From NCBI GenBank assembly GCA_013215295.1, contig JABSOZ010000028.1, positions 1 to 44,772 on the forward strand: DNA of 44,772 nt, in the 5' to 3' direction. Within the stretch, counting starts at the first letter, position 1. Every line of letters begins with the position of its first letter. Shown one piece after another: positions 35,801 to 43,173 of the stretch. The notes beneath the pieces are model-generated. The model saw only the letters and a list, made by a program, of their open reading frames with translations. It made no database searches and was not told the DNA's origin. The DNA is from Colwellia sp. (GTDB lineage: Bacteria > Pseudomonadota > Gammaproteobacteria > Enterobacterales > Alteromonadaceae). A program made the translations under genes and the position numbers.

Positions 35801-37902
35801 GCGATATTTCAAACGCGATAAATAATGTTCAGGCTTATGACTTAGTTGATGGAAACATTAACGCGGTTCTTATTGGTGATACGCTCTACGCATCTGGTGC
35901 TCATCTTGTGCCAGTATCGGCAACAGATAGCTCGGGCAATATTGCTGAAATAGAGGTTGAAGTACACATTAATCCGCTTGTCGAATTAAGCCAAAACAGA
36001 AAAGTTGAACCAGGTGCTTCAGTTGTATTACCTGTGACGCTTTCAGGTAATGCTGCGGTTTATCCTGTTGGAGTAACTTATACATTGATGAAGTCAGGTT
36101 CAATCGTTGAAACGAACGAACTTACAATTGCTGAAGGTATTTCAGGTGTTATTACGATTGCAATACCCAATGATGCACTTGATGGTGAAGTTTATTCTGT
36201 TGCCATAACATCAGCAAGCAATGCAGCATTAGGTTTTGTAACGTCTACTCAATTAACGGTAGATGAAGCGAACTTTGCACCAACGTTAACGTTAGTGACT
36301 CAACAAGACGATAATAATATCAGTGTTGTTGATACGAACAATGGTGTTGTGACTGTGACGGCCATTGTGAATGATATCAATGTAAATGATACACACGATA
36401 TTGTGTGGAGTTCAGTAAACGATGCATTGGTTGATTTAAATACTGATGGGCTAGCGTCTACCTTTGAGTTCTCTGCTGAAGGTCTAACTACTGATACTTA
36501 TGAATTAACAGTGAGTGTGAGCGAAAGCAATACTAGTGAACTCTTTAGCGTCTCTGTTGATATGGATATCGTTGTTGATGCAGCGCTTGCAGTACTCGAT
36601 GCAAATACTGATAGTGATAATGATGGTATTTCAGATGCTGACGAAGGTTATGGCGATAGTGATAATGATGGAATAGCTGACTACTTAGATACAGATGATA
36701 ACCCTAGCCGCTTACCTATTGATGATTCAACAGCTTCCATGCAAACCGTGAATGGTTTAAGCCTAAGCCTTGGTGATGTCGTTACAACATCAGAGGGTGC
36801 AACTGCGGCTAATGCAACAGTTAATGCGAATGATATTACTGAAGATTCGCACTTTACTACGCTATCGAGTATCACTAACTTTAATGTTTCAGGCTTAACT
36901 GAAGTAGGGCAATCTGTACCTATTGTTATTCCGCTAGCAAGTGGTAACACAATAGCTGAAGGAAGTGTCTACAGAAAATATAGTGAAGCAAAAGGTTGGT
37001 TTGATTTTGTTGTTGATAGTGATAATGGTGTTTACTCTGCGTTAGCAGACGAAGACGGTAACTGTCCTTACCCATTATCAACCCAATACCAAGAAGGTTT
37101 AACGGTTGGCGACAACTGTATTCAACTACTCATAAAAGATGGTGGCGAGAATGATGCCGACGGACTTGCTAATGGTATGGTTAAAGACCCTGGCGTTTTA
37201 ACTTCAGAAGTCATAAACCAAGCACCTGTAATTGTTGTTAATACGAACGAAACAGCAAATGAAGGCAATGTTGTTACCTTTGACGCATCAGCAACTATCG
37301 ATGCAGAAAATGACATGTTAACTTATCAATGGATACAGCTAACAGGTGCAACGGTTGAACTCTCAGGGCAAGATACTACAACCTTAAGCTTTACAGCACC
37401 GCAGGTAAGTAGCGATGAGTCTTTTACCTTCGAACTCACCGTAAATGATGGTCGAGACAGCTCTACAACTGAAGTTAACGTATTAGTACTTCAAGTGAAC
37501 ATTGCACCTACGGTTTCAATTGATAGTCATGATTCATCTTTTGATGAAGGTGATTCTGTATCGTTAAAAGCAACAGGTGCTGACGAAGATGATGACACGT
37601 TAAGTTATGAATGGGAGCAAACATCAGGCCCTACAGTAACGCTTTCTGGTGCTTCAAGCGCATCGGTTACTTTTACTGCTCCAGCAGTATCAAGTGACCA
37701 GAGCCTTGAGTTTAAAGTAACGGTGTCAGATGGCATTGATACCGTATCTAAAACGGCGACTGTGACTATTAAGAATACAACTCCTGTAACTCCTACTACA
37801 CCGAAAAAAGAAAGTGGTGGAGGAGGTGGTTCTATGGGGTGGATACTTGTCGTGATAAGTTTTGGATTATTAAGAAAGCGGTTAATAAAAGTAGCCGCGT
37901 AA
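29755..37902 (+). CDS. Main part of giant multidomain surface protein with GlyGly-CTERM anchor
   Basis: The frame is open from 29755, but the first possible starts (for example GTG 30040) fall inside a conserved domain and no ribosome site is seen, so alone it is unlikely to be made or exported. Numbering from 30040: second copy of the beta-helix to about 627; chitobiase/hexosaminidase-C-like domain (YYTTDGSEPTTNSALYEG, about 670-700); thrombospondin-3 calcium repeats (DTDDDNDGVLD, about 985 and 1624-1815). Next come RTX-type repeats (GNDYIFAGDGDDHV, about 1400-1430, and GYDGDD later), an HYR domain (about 1830-1900) and a choice-of-anchor-U-like domain (about 2300-2385, IKDGGENDADGLANGM). 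Two PKD/REJ-like domains (2394-2584) precede a GlyGly-CTERM tail (GGGGGSMGWILVVISFGLL then RKR, 2593-2616). The tail predicts type II secretion and rhombosortase processing. It is probably a calcium-dependent adhesin or polymer-binding protein. Confidence 0.85.
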   Translation, partial: YYRPTHSNSNGDSGSVNYAGWLDASYQNGGTPVSNNITGQLSLTDSSGVVAPTYQKGESAYIQVVDNDGNADSTVVETLTVTITSETEDTGTPYSVTEPVPSSGNVGDGTMSMLQTTYNTKTEDWTVLAVSSDSFLVTGSVSGQQSQQYNMNNDAPYVSDNEEISFVIENDAVAFGVGDTFSFSTVAGTVVGETVTLTETGVDTGIFTSSIALTEAETPVEANELLEVQSGDLITVFYDDATGDWGDAEQVRTSALYAATVVKGSTLLVDTIWTEENSPYLVTGDVTVSANTTLTIMPGVTVLFLANTDDTISGQEAYDSEIIVKGTLNVAGTEDKLVTLTSSNREGSIGDWGGVRVENGSASFVFTQLEYSAYGIDLYEVSYGRTFTLTNSALIYNGAGIKASNSYEGVFTIKDNTLSHNSGSVIYADYNETTWVIDNNVIKENGSGSYEEFPLVSLNYSKSILFTNNDISDNQGGIQINEVREDLIFTGNTLSNNKDDDMMMSGGLSINTWSDEGDWVADSIIIEDNVVDSNNYTGIELSYSGNVNPQINRNKVRNNSGYGIYVYSQSHNTQPHIHDNEITGNGLNEWGGQAGLYVSGKAIPSIVGNTINNNGAGVYVNYNDVNGNGDFDLTDNVITNNLGYGISVNGYAKPTINNNDIYGNTGYAVENHTSFAIDAKNNWWGEGDTAEINEGGNPKSLSFIYDSNSNGDSGSVNYAGWLSFSIQDQTPPITTLSSTSLISSLSFEITLSCNDGNGGVSSGCSKTYYTTDGSEPTTNSALYEGVLTINESAVVKFFSVDIAGHVEAITAKNFYIGDVDAIAASRSGELSLSDQVTSQTFSAEISEPIIFLGAPSYKDSGSGVAKVSSITSTEVIASFKEWEYLDGNHNVESVPYIALTKGRYLLSNGDELEIGELSLSSTQQWQETSFESTFADTPTVILTSQSNETNKVFNLLTDNISTSGFSAKLVEQESNTVGEYTEIVGYLAYYKNEFELIEQSDPFATSSNIEVGSDWSALDTFAISLQEEASFDDELVHTNEYVAIVNINGTLLLQQVGELESDTSSLRRSSVDTDLDNILDVLDTDDDNDGVLDVDDTCPIHSRLSSNGTTEGDIESFQYCISSDVPPKMHFELALSDNFSNAETVKILYWLYGNEQHWITLTRDPETGLFIAEIELNEYAASGSYDVRTIRLIDNENNEVDLNESQLNLLGFDTNVSYFNPSSDSEKPSVTSLTSSGWSINNNEEPQITFTVVVEDNLSGVQDGILLELYSPTGTSIQEHGIKVDVNTYSFDFILSKYASSGVYPVHTIRLYDNAGNSNFSQDWIADNLEGYELTNPNSDTVASSLSYINLEAKFDEQSDRPILVINGLVTDDVSGVENVYLRLTRPSNGDLDKWQEIDNGDNVLSRTFSSQIALPQIYESGEYKVDFVRLNDFAANEKTLSKADIDETNQSSITSINLYYPDDEVSESYEIEASLKDDFVFGANRSNDHLIGLSGNDYIFAGDGDDHVEAGAGDDLVIGGSGKGDDIYEGGIGFDTLKYTSAEQPIIVDFIKGTASGINIDSDTFTGFEKLIAGQSNDVIITDENINVILGYDGDDIIVASAGDDELTGGNGKDEFIFKDLSLVTLANHTTIIDYQSEDSIVIVDHESASNLVWNVSLTDTVTTVSVENELYFTTDGTDGYLIVTGDINAKENSFVVKLSNINSLGYISILSHSSNDFDEDGQYNYFDTDDDNDGVLDSDDAFATNAAASVDTDLDGLPDSFHENCDDTCVIDSGLTLDLDDDNDGYSDVDELANDTNSLSADSLPSDNDGDFISDLLDNDDDNDGYSDEDELANETDSLSADSIPSDNDGDFISDLFDTDDDNDGVLDIDDAFPLDATESVDTDGDGIGNNADTDDDNDGIIDEDDSAPLNGSIGDVESPVFSELVDVTFEATGVTTEVALVVPEVTDNNLNAPSIVSDYIDALSLGSHEITWTATDFAGNVSTATQLVTIVDSTNPKFDELQTQAIDAMGVLSDISNAINNVQAYDLVDGNINAVLIGDTLYASGAHLVPVSATDSSGNIAEIEVEVHINPLVELSQNRKVEPGASVVLPVTLSGNAAVYPVGVTYTLMKSGSIVETNELTIAEGISGVITIAIPNDALDGEVYSVAITSASNAALGFVTSTQLTVDEANFAPTLTLVTQQDDNNISVVDTNNGVVTVTAIVNDINVNDTHDIVWSSVNDALVDLNTDGLASTFEFSAEGLTTDTYELTVSVSESNTSELFSVSVDMDIVVDAALAVLDANTDSDNDGISDADEGYGDSDNDGIADYLDTDDNPSRLPIDDSTASMQTVNGLSLSLGDVVTTSEGATAANATVNANDITEDSHFTTLSSITNFNVSGLTEVGQSVPIVIPLASGNTIAEGSVYRKYSEAKGWFDFVVDSDNGVYSALADEDGNCPYPLSTQYQEGLTVGDNCIQLLIKDGGENDADGLANGMVKDPGVLTSEVINQAPVIVVNTNETANEGNVVTFDASATIDAENDMLTYQWIQLTGATVELSGQDTTTLSFTAPQVSSDESFTFELTVNDGRDSSTTEVNVLVLQVNIAPTVSIDSHDSSFDEGDSVSLKATGADEDDDTLSYEWEQTSGPTVTLSGASSASVTFTAPAVSSDQSLEFKVTVSDGIDTVSKTATVTIKNTTPVTPTTPKKESGGGGGSMGWILVVISFGLLRKRLIKVAA
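30001..31920 (+). repeat. Long direct repeat, copy 2
   Basis: Partner of 27794-29713. After 31920 the copies diverge: copy 1 continues into the 107-bp unit, copy 2 into the chitobiase-like domain. Confidence 0.9.
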
Positions 37903-37926
37903 ACTGAAAAATAAAACAGCTTAATA

Positions 37927-37962
37927 AGGAGGTGCGTAAAATATGCGTACCTCCTTTTTTTT
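37927..37962 (+). terminator. Terminator after the giant surface-protein gene
   Basis: Stem AGGAGGTGCGTA / TGCGTACCTCCT with two G-U pairs and a short loop, followed by a run of eight Ts, 25 bases after the stop. Confidence 0.9.
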
Positions 37963-38284
37963 ATTGTGCATTTGGGTAAAGTACTTCTAAATGTCAGTTA
38001 TTATTCTAGCAAAACATTTATAAATTTAATTAACTCATCATATAGGCTAATAGTGATAAGCAGAATGTTTGTCATCATCGCTGCTCGCTTCCGATTAGCG
38101 AACATTGATTCTAATACCGATAACTACTAAACATTATTCACTGTTGCCACATAATAAAGAAATCATTTTGGGTACAGCCAAACTGTAACATTCAAAATCC
38201 CTCAAACTTGTTTCATTTAACGTCCGTTGCGCGTTTAACTTTTACAGTTACAGTGTTGTTTAAGAACTTAAATGAGTCAGTAAT
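37963..38284. other. Spacer upstream of the serine recombinase
   Basis: No gene. An inverted repeat ACTGTAAC (38182-38189) / GTTACAGT (38247-38254) lies within 100 bases of the recombinase start and could be part of a res-like or operator site. This is weak evidence. Confidence 0.35.
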
Positions 38285-38830
38285 ATGAAGTTAGGATATA
38301 TCCGCGTATCAACCATTGACCAAAATACAGCACGTCAATTAGATGGGCTTGAACTCGATAAAGTATTTGAAGATAAATGCTCAGGATCTAATTCCGATCG
38401 TCCAGCGTTAAATCTACTAAAAGATTACGCAAGAGAAGGGGATACGATACTTGTTCATGATATTAGTCGTCTGGCTCGAAATATCTCAGACCTTATCGAG
38501 TTGATTAAATTTTTTAATAACAAGTTAGTTAGTATTCAGTTTGTTAAAGAGAATTTGATCTTTAGCCATGATTCTTCAAATCCGATCAATAACTTAATGT
38601 TGGCACTTCTCGGCGCAGTTTATCAGTTCGAAAGAGAAATGATTTTAGAAAGACAAAAAGAGGGGATAGCGAAAGCAAAGTTGGAGGGAAAGTATAAAGG
38701 GAAGCCGAATACGATTGATCGTCAGAGCGTTTGGGATTTATTAGATCAAGGATTGTCGATTCGTAAAGTGGCAAAAAATTTAGGTATTAGTCCAGTATCC
38801 GTTCAAAAAATAAAGTTTGAACAAAAATAA
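38285..38830 (+). CDS. Serine recombinase (resolvase/invertase, Pin/Hin type)
   Basis: A 181-aa site-specific recombinase. It has the catalytic serine 9 in MKLGYIRVSTIDQNTARQ, the conserved DISRLARN segment (about 59-66) with the active Arg residues, a long E helix (ALLGAVYQFEREMILERQKEGIAKAK) and a C-terminal helix-turn-helix (SIRKVAKNLGISPVSVQKI). The length is right for a resolvase or invertase. The ATG at 38285 is preceded by a poor ribosome site. It stands alone 380 bp downstream of the giant gene; no transposase is adjacent. Confidence 0.9.
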   Translation: MKLGYIRVSTIDQNTARQLDGLELDKVFEDKCSGSNSDRPALNLLKDYAREGDTILVHDISRLARNISDLIELIKFFNNKLVSIQFVKENLIFSHDSSNPINNLMLALLGAVYQFEREMILERQKEGIAKAKLEGKYKGKPNTIDRQSVWDLLDQGLSIRKVAKNLGISPVSVQKIKFEQK

Positions 38831-39336
38831 AACTAACTTTATATTTCTGTATTATTAATACAAATAAACCTTTGTGATTTCAAGTCTAAAGTACTCGAGC
38901 TCTTGACTCACAATTGCTGTCGCTAGATCATAGTTCGGTGTAAATTTGAATGCTTCCTTTAATTGTTTTTTAGAGTAATCATGTCGCATAGAGTGCACGG
39001 CAGTATTCCAGCCAAAATAGTTTTTTTACTGCGTACAACTTGGGTTCTGGATTCCCGATCAGACACTTCGGGAATGACGGTTGATGGGGTTATGCACAAC
39101 TACTACAACTTAGCCGTCATCTTCGAGTGTCTGCTCGAAGATCCATGTTTTTTCTACAAAGGGAAAAAGGAAAAGTCATCAGAGCAGACAAGCGTGGTTA
39201 TATATTAGTGGTTTAATCAGCTATGTTTTAATAAATCTTAATTTAGGGTTGTCCCGATTTTTGGCGACTGTCCTTTTGTCTGTATCTTTAAGAAATACCC
39301 ACCATTGGTTAATATTTCCAACAGCGATCAGTGAAA
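38831..39336. other. Spacer after the recombinase
   Basis: About 500 bp. An 81-codon forward frame (38963-39208) covers the REP-like hairpins and is rejected as coding. Apart from the hairpin pair nothing is recognised. Confidence 0.45.
39049..39145. repeat. Inverted pair of REP-like hairpins
   Basis: First hairpin ATTCCCGA (39051-39058) / TCGGGAAT (39068-39075) within CTGGATTCCCGATC...GAATGACGG. Second hairpin ATCTTCGAG (39119-39127) / CTCGAAGAT (39134-39142). Read on the other strand, the second matches the first at most positions, so they form a head-to-head REP doublet. Confidence 0.7.
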
Positions 39337-40209
39337 TTAACCCGTTCCATGGATACTCTCTACCATCCCAGGTAAGTAATCTTCAATCTCTTCAAGTTTT
39401 ATGCCAAGACTTTGTAATTTTGAACAATTTAGACACCAGTCTCCGGTATTATTATAAGGTGATACATTGTTATCTAATTTCTGCTTTGCCAGAATGAATT
39501 TTGAATCTGTAATTTTCTCAATAATCTCAATAAATCGTTGCAGCGTTATGGGCTTAGCGCTTGCTGCATTGATCGTTCCTGATAAGTCATTTACGCCTAA
39601 TTTAAAAAGAGTTTTAGCGGCATCATCGGCAGAGATAAAAGAAATTTTACCTTGAAGATTATCAAAGTAGAGCGGCAGTCCATTTTTAATACTGTTGACA
39701 TGGCGCTGCAGCCTTAGGGAATAATCCTCTGCATCTACAATAACGGGAAGCCTGATGCTGGTAACAGGAAAAGTGGCAAATTTGATGAATGAAATTTCCG
39801 CCTGTCGTTTTGCCTCGCCGTAGTGCTCCTTTCTACTCACTTTATTGGCAAGTTCAAAATCCAAAGGATTGAATTGCTCTTCAGATAAATGATCATTTCG
39901 TTCTATATAAGCAGAAATGCTGGAAGTAAAAAGATATTTTTTCACTCTACCGCTGAAGACTTCGCAGGCGTGTTTTGCTTGCTCAAAATCAAAACATGAT
40001 AGATCAAAAACTAAATCATAGTCGTGCTTGATGGCCTCTTCTAATGCTGTTTTGTCAGTACGGTCACAAATAATCCTCTTAATCTTTTCTCCGAATCCAT
40101 CAGCGTGATTCCCTCGATTTAATAGGGTCACTTCATCGTTATTCTCTAAGAGAAGCTTCACAAGTTTTTTGCCAAAAAACTGACTTCCACCTAAAACTAA
40201 TATTTTCAT
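39337..40209 (-). CDS. NAD(P)-dependent epimerase/dehydratase family protein
   Basis: A 290-aa extended short-chain dehydrogenase-like protein. The N-terminal dinucleotide loop is ILVLGGSQFFGKKLVKLL (Gly-rich turn, residues 7-13). An acidic residue follows the second strand (DRT at 49-51), then a LFTSSISAYI strand with the catalytic Ser. The Tyr/Lys pair is in EHYGEAKRQAE. Length and layout suit sugar-nucleotide epimerases or the related CSP41-like group, and the substrate cannot be named. It is monocistronic, with the start ATG at 40209 and a spacer on both sides. Confidence 0.85.
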   Translation of the reverse strand: MKILVLGGSQFFGKKLVKLLLENNDEVTLLNRGNHADGFGEKIKRIICDRTDKTALEEAIKHDYDLVFDLSCFDFEQAKHACEVFSGRVKKYLFTSSISAYIERNDHLSEEQFNPLDFELANKVSRKEHYGEAKRQAEISFIKFATFPVTSIRLPVIVDAEDYSLRLQRHVNSIKNGLPLYFDNLQGKISFISADDAAKTLFKLGVNDLSGTINAASAKPITLQRFIEIIEKITDSKFILAKQKLDNNVSPYNNTGDWCLNCSKLQSLGIKLEEIEDYLPGMVESIHGTG

Positions 40210-41057
40210 TTAAGTTTTCCAACCTTCTAAATCTAGCTTTTAAATGGATGTATTATATCATCATTTATAGCAAAACGAGGCACCACTTTAAAACTGCAGT
40301 TCACCCCCGCGTTCTCCCAAGGAACAATTCCTCAACAATTATTCCCCGCCCCCAAAAATGCACTATATTCAACCCCATCGGTCCTCCCAATTTTGAGTAA
40401 ACAAAGGAACAGCATGAAACACCCCATTGAAAACGCAATCACCACTTTGCCCCTTCTATTCATCCGTAAAGCTACTCGTTTTCTGCTTAGGCGATACTAG
40501 CCTTAAATAGTTATGAATGATCGATGAAAAATAATATACGTTAAGGACTTCTTGGTGCGCAAAGCGGAAGTCGCAACAACTTCCCGTCTAAGGTCTGCTT
40601 AAAGGCAACAAAGCTGACGTTGTCGTTAAGTTTTCAAACGGCAACACTGAGCAATAAAGCGACTGAAAATGCTTCCATGATTTACTGTTGCTAATGACTA
40701 TATTGTCCATGCCCTATTTAAAGTGCCCTCATATTTGGTTCTCCTAAACCCAGCAATACCTAATAAGAGATGGTGGTGTGTGGTTAGCCAGAGAGGCATT
40801 GTCCACTATTACGAACCAAGCAGAGAAGCACTACACGAAAATATGCTCCAGTATCCTATACTAACAATATGAATTGATAAGTTTTGTATATTAATGCGTG
40901 AGTTGTTAGTCCAGTTATAGACCTAATTTGATCACGACAGCATGCCATTATGGTAGCTAAACATTTGAAATTCACATGAATCAAAGACTAGTTAACAGTT
41001 AAAATATCCATTGCAGTACTGTCTACATAATGTACGGATATGCTTTAAGGATACATC
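40210..41057. other. Long spacer with a possible micro-ORF
   Basis: About 850 bp. A 28-codon frame at 40414-40500 (MKHPIENAITTLPLLFIRK...) has AAAGGAAC upstream and may be a leader peptide or gene stub. It is followed by dispersed repeat C copy 2. Nothing else is recognised. Confidence 0.4.
40541..40622. repeat. Dispersed repeat C, copy 2
   Basis: Degenerate copy of 18909-18987, with GGTGCGCAAAGCGGAAGT also shared with the sequence just before repeat B copy 1. Confidence 0.55.
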
Positions 41058-41747
41058 ATGAGACCAGATGAAGAATATGTTCTTGCGACCCTAGCGTCTA
41101 AATTCGGTGGTAAATATATCGATGGCGAAGACCCGCCAGACGGTTATTTACTACTAAATAACCGGAGAATTTCCGTAGAAGTTACCAAACTAGTTGAGCA
41201 CATAAATGAAAATGGAAAACGACGCTCAAGGTTGGCAGATGATGTGCCAATCTCAAATATCGTCGAACAGTTAAATGAAGAAATAGGCAGCCTAATTCCT
41301 AAAAATCGTTGGATTCACCTTGTTATTCCCAGCCCAATTAATGGGATCAATGAATTTAAAAAAGAACTGACCCGAATAATTCTCAACATGATTGCGACCA
41401 AGAAACATGATGCAGTAATAGACATTTTAGGTTATGTGGTATCAATCAATTTATATAAGTGTCAACACCCGCCAAAGAAAAAAGTGGTTCAGTTAATAGC
41501 CACTAAATTTGCTTCGACAAACATTCAGGAAAACACCCAATTCCTGTTAGAAAACAGGATCAGTATCAAGAATCAAAAGTGCAATGCCAATGGTGATGTA
41601 GATGAATATTGGCTGGCACTCTTTAATACTTATTGCATGGCCGACGTTGATTCATATCGGGTAGCCTATGATTCTCTAAAATTAGAGCATAATTTTAGTA
41701 AAATCTACCTAATTGATGGATATCGACATGTTTATAAATTGTACTGA
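41058..41747 (+). CDS. Hypothetical protein, possible nuclease-like fold
   Basis: A 229-aa soluble protein from ATG 41058 with a good ribosome site (AAGGAT). No family was recognised with confidence. The N-terminal region EDPPDGYLLLNNRRISVEVT (24-43) has the spacing of a PD-(D/E)XK-like site (PPD, hydrophobic strands, then VEVT with Glu), as in several orphan restriction-like nucleases. The third position would be Thr instead of Lys. The rest is mixed helix/strand with no membrane segment. It is a single gene between long spacers. Confidence 0.55.
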   Translation: MRPDEEYVLATLASKFGGKYIDGEDPPDGYLLLNNRRISVEVTKLVEHINENGKRRSRLADDVPISNIVEQLNEEIGSLIPKNRWIHLVIPSPINGINEFKKELTRIILNMIATKKHDAVIDILGYVVSINLYKCQHPPKKKVVQLIATKFASTNIQENTQFLLENRISIKNQKCNANGDVDEYWLALFNTYCMADVDSYRVAYDSLKLEHNFSKIYLIDGYRHVYKLY

Positions 41748-42071
41748 CGCCAAACTACAATCAAAAATCGATTGAGAAATCGTAGTGGTTAGCTCATCGG
41801 TATAATTTATAAGTAATCAGTCCTGAGTTATTTGGATAGGCATGTAAAATAATAGCTTGATGCGCAGTAATGAACAGTACATTTCGAACATTTACCCATA
41901 AATTGCCTACCCTAAAATTCGATAATGTCAGCTTTCGTAACTAAGTGAGCTACTGGCTAATCAGTAAATATAGACATTTAAAACTTTGAGAAAAAGCCAA
42001 TTACTATCCCGTTTCGAACGTTAATAATAGACTCTAATTATAAGGCCAAAACCGTAAAAAGGAGAGTAATT

Positions 42072-42221
42072 ATGGGCGGGTCACCAAATGATGATCGTAG
42101 TGATAGTATGAATCCAAATAATGATGATTATTGGGATAGCCTTGATAATCACGCCGACCAATTAAACCTAAATAATGATGAATATCGTGGTGATGACAAT
42201 GACAATGACAATGATGATTGA
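42072..42221 (+). CDS. Small acidic Asn/Asp-rich repeat protein, 49 aa
   Basis: A forward frame with a strong ribosome site (AAAAGGAGAG ending 6 bases before the ATG) and a strong terminator 27 bases after the stop. The protein contains two related units, DDRSDSMNPNNDDYWDS and DNHADQLNLNNDEYRG, then an Asp/Asn tail. Asn-Pro-Asn-Asn-X-X-Tyr repeats occur in small marine-bacterial proteins of unknown role. The acidic tail could bind cations. The bounded, single-gene unit makes real expression likely. Confidence 0.75.
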   Translation: MGGSPNDDRSDSMNPNNDDYWDSLDNHADQLNLNNDEYRGDDNDNDNDD

Positions 42222-42248
42222 TGTAATGTAAGTTATCATTTAATAATG

Positions 42249-42281
42249 GAAGCAAAGCCTTGATAAAGGCTTTGCTTCTTT
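42249..42281 (+). terminator. Terminator after the small acidic protein gene
   Basis: Perfect 13-bp stem GAAGCAAAGCCTT / AAGGCTTTGCTTC with a 4-base loop (GATA), followed by TTT. Confidence 0.88.
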
Positions 42282-42439
42282 ACGTTTGCTCTCGTATCTA
42301 AACTGCCCCTTAGCTGAGATGAATTTGGTTAACAAAGAACGACCGCAATATGGCAGCTAGTGACCTTATAACAACCAACACTGGTAGCTTTCCCTCACCA
42401 AAAGGTTACGTCAAAAAAGTGCGCAAAGAAGAAGTAAGG

Positions 42440-42570
42440 ATTTAAAATTGAGAGCGTTTGTCGAGGTCAACTGTACACCAGTTAGTTGACCTAACCAGAT
42501 CGATAGGTAACTTTAAAACTTAAGGCTTAGCAGAGGTTGACGAAATCGGTTTTGAGACTCATTTCATGTT
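42440..42570. repeat. Dispersed repeat B, copy 2
   Basis: Partner of 16655-16789, including CGAGGTCAACT, ACACCAGTTAGTTGACCTAA and GGTTTTGAGACTCAT. The spacer 42282-42819 around it shows no gene. Confidence 0.65.
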
Positions 42571-42819
42571 CATATAAGGAAAATTACAGTCTTCATCATC
42601 TAGTCCCCTTTAGGAACTGTTGCGAAGGTCAAATAATTGAAAAACCTAAAAAGTAAGCTCGGTGACTCGTGAAGTCTTATTATAGGCTTTAGGATCCTCT
42701 TGGAGAACTGATTTGGATTAGCCTTTTGTATCGAAAACGAATGATATGACTCTCCTACTAATCGACATCAATCTACCATATTGAAAGGTGTTAAAACATT
42801 AAATTAAAGGATAGTTCAT

Positions 42820-43128
42820 ATGTCTTTAATTAAAGTTTTTGGTATCGATTTATAAAAAATTGTCTCAGTATTCAATGTGTTGATGAATGTATTAAGTAAA
42901 AACCCCAGCGATTATAAAACTGTTGTTTTTGTTGATGTATTGTTATCTAGCGATGGAGAAACACAACAGGTGCAACTATCTCAACCTAAAAGCCTAACCT
43001 TGTTTAATCGTTTTGCTTTGTTAAAAGCGAAAAATCAAAGTTATGCGATTAAACACAAACAAGGCAATGTCATAAGTTATTGGGAGAAAAATATTGCCAT
43101 GGAATTTAATTTTAAAGCGCTAAAATAA
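42820..43128 (+). pseudogene. Decayed or hypothetical gene, 83-codon open part
   Basis: A well-initiated frame (ATG 42820, AAAGG upstream) reads MSLIKVFGIDL and stops. The same frame then stays open through KIVSVFNVLMNVLSKNPSDY... to 43128. The opening VFGIDL plus a Lys and a VF-type strand is reminiscent of IS110 transposase N-termini, but the similarity is short. The open part from GTG 42877 (83 aa, or from ATG 42883) has a plausible beta-rich sequence but no recognised family. It could be a small real gene with a decayed leader. Confidence 0.4.
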
Positions 43129-43173
43129 CTACAAGTGATAACCTAATTACTTTTAATGACTTACTATTCTAGG

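Noticed and set aside
38963-39208. 81-codon forward frame over the REP-like hairpins
   Set aside because: Its coding sequence is made of hairpin repeats, which explains the open frame.
41012-41040. LexA-like box upstream of the 229-aa gene (CTGTCTACATAATGTA)
   Set aside because: The right half does not match the CTGT-N8-ACAG consensus.
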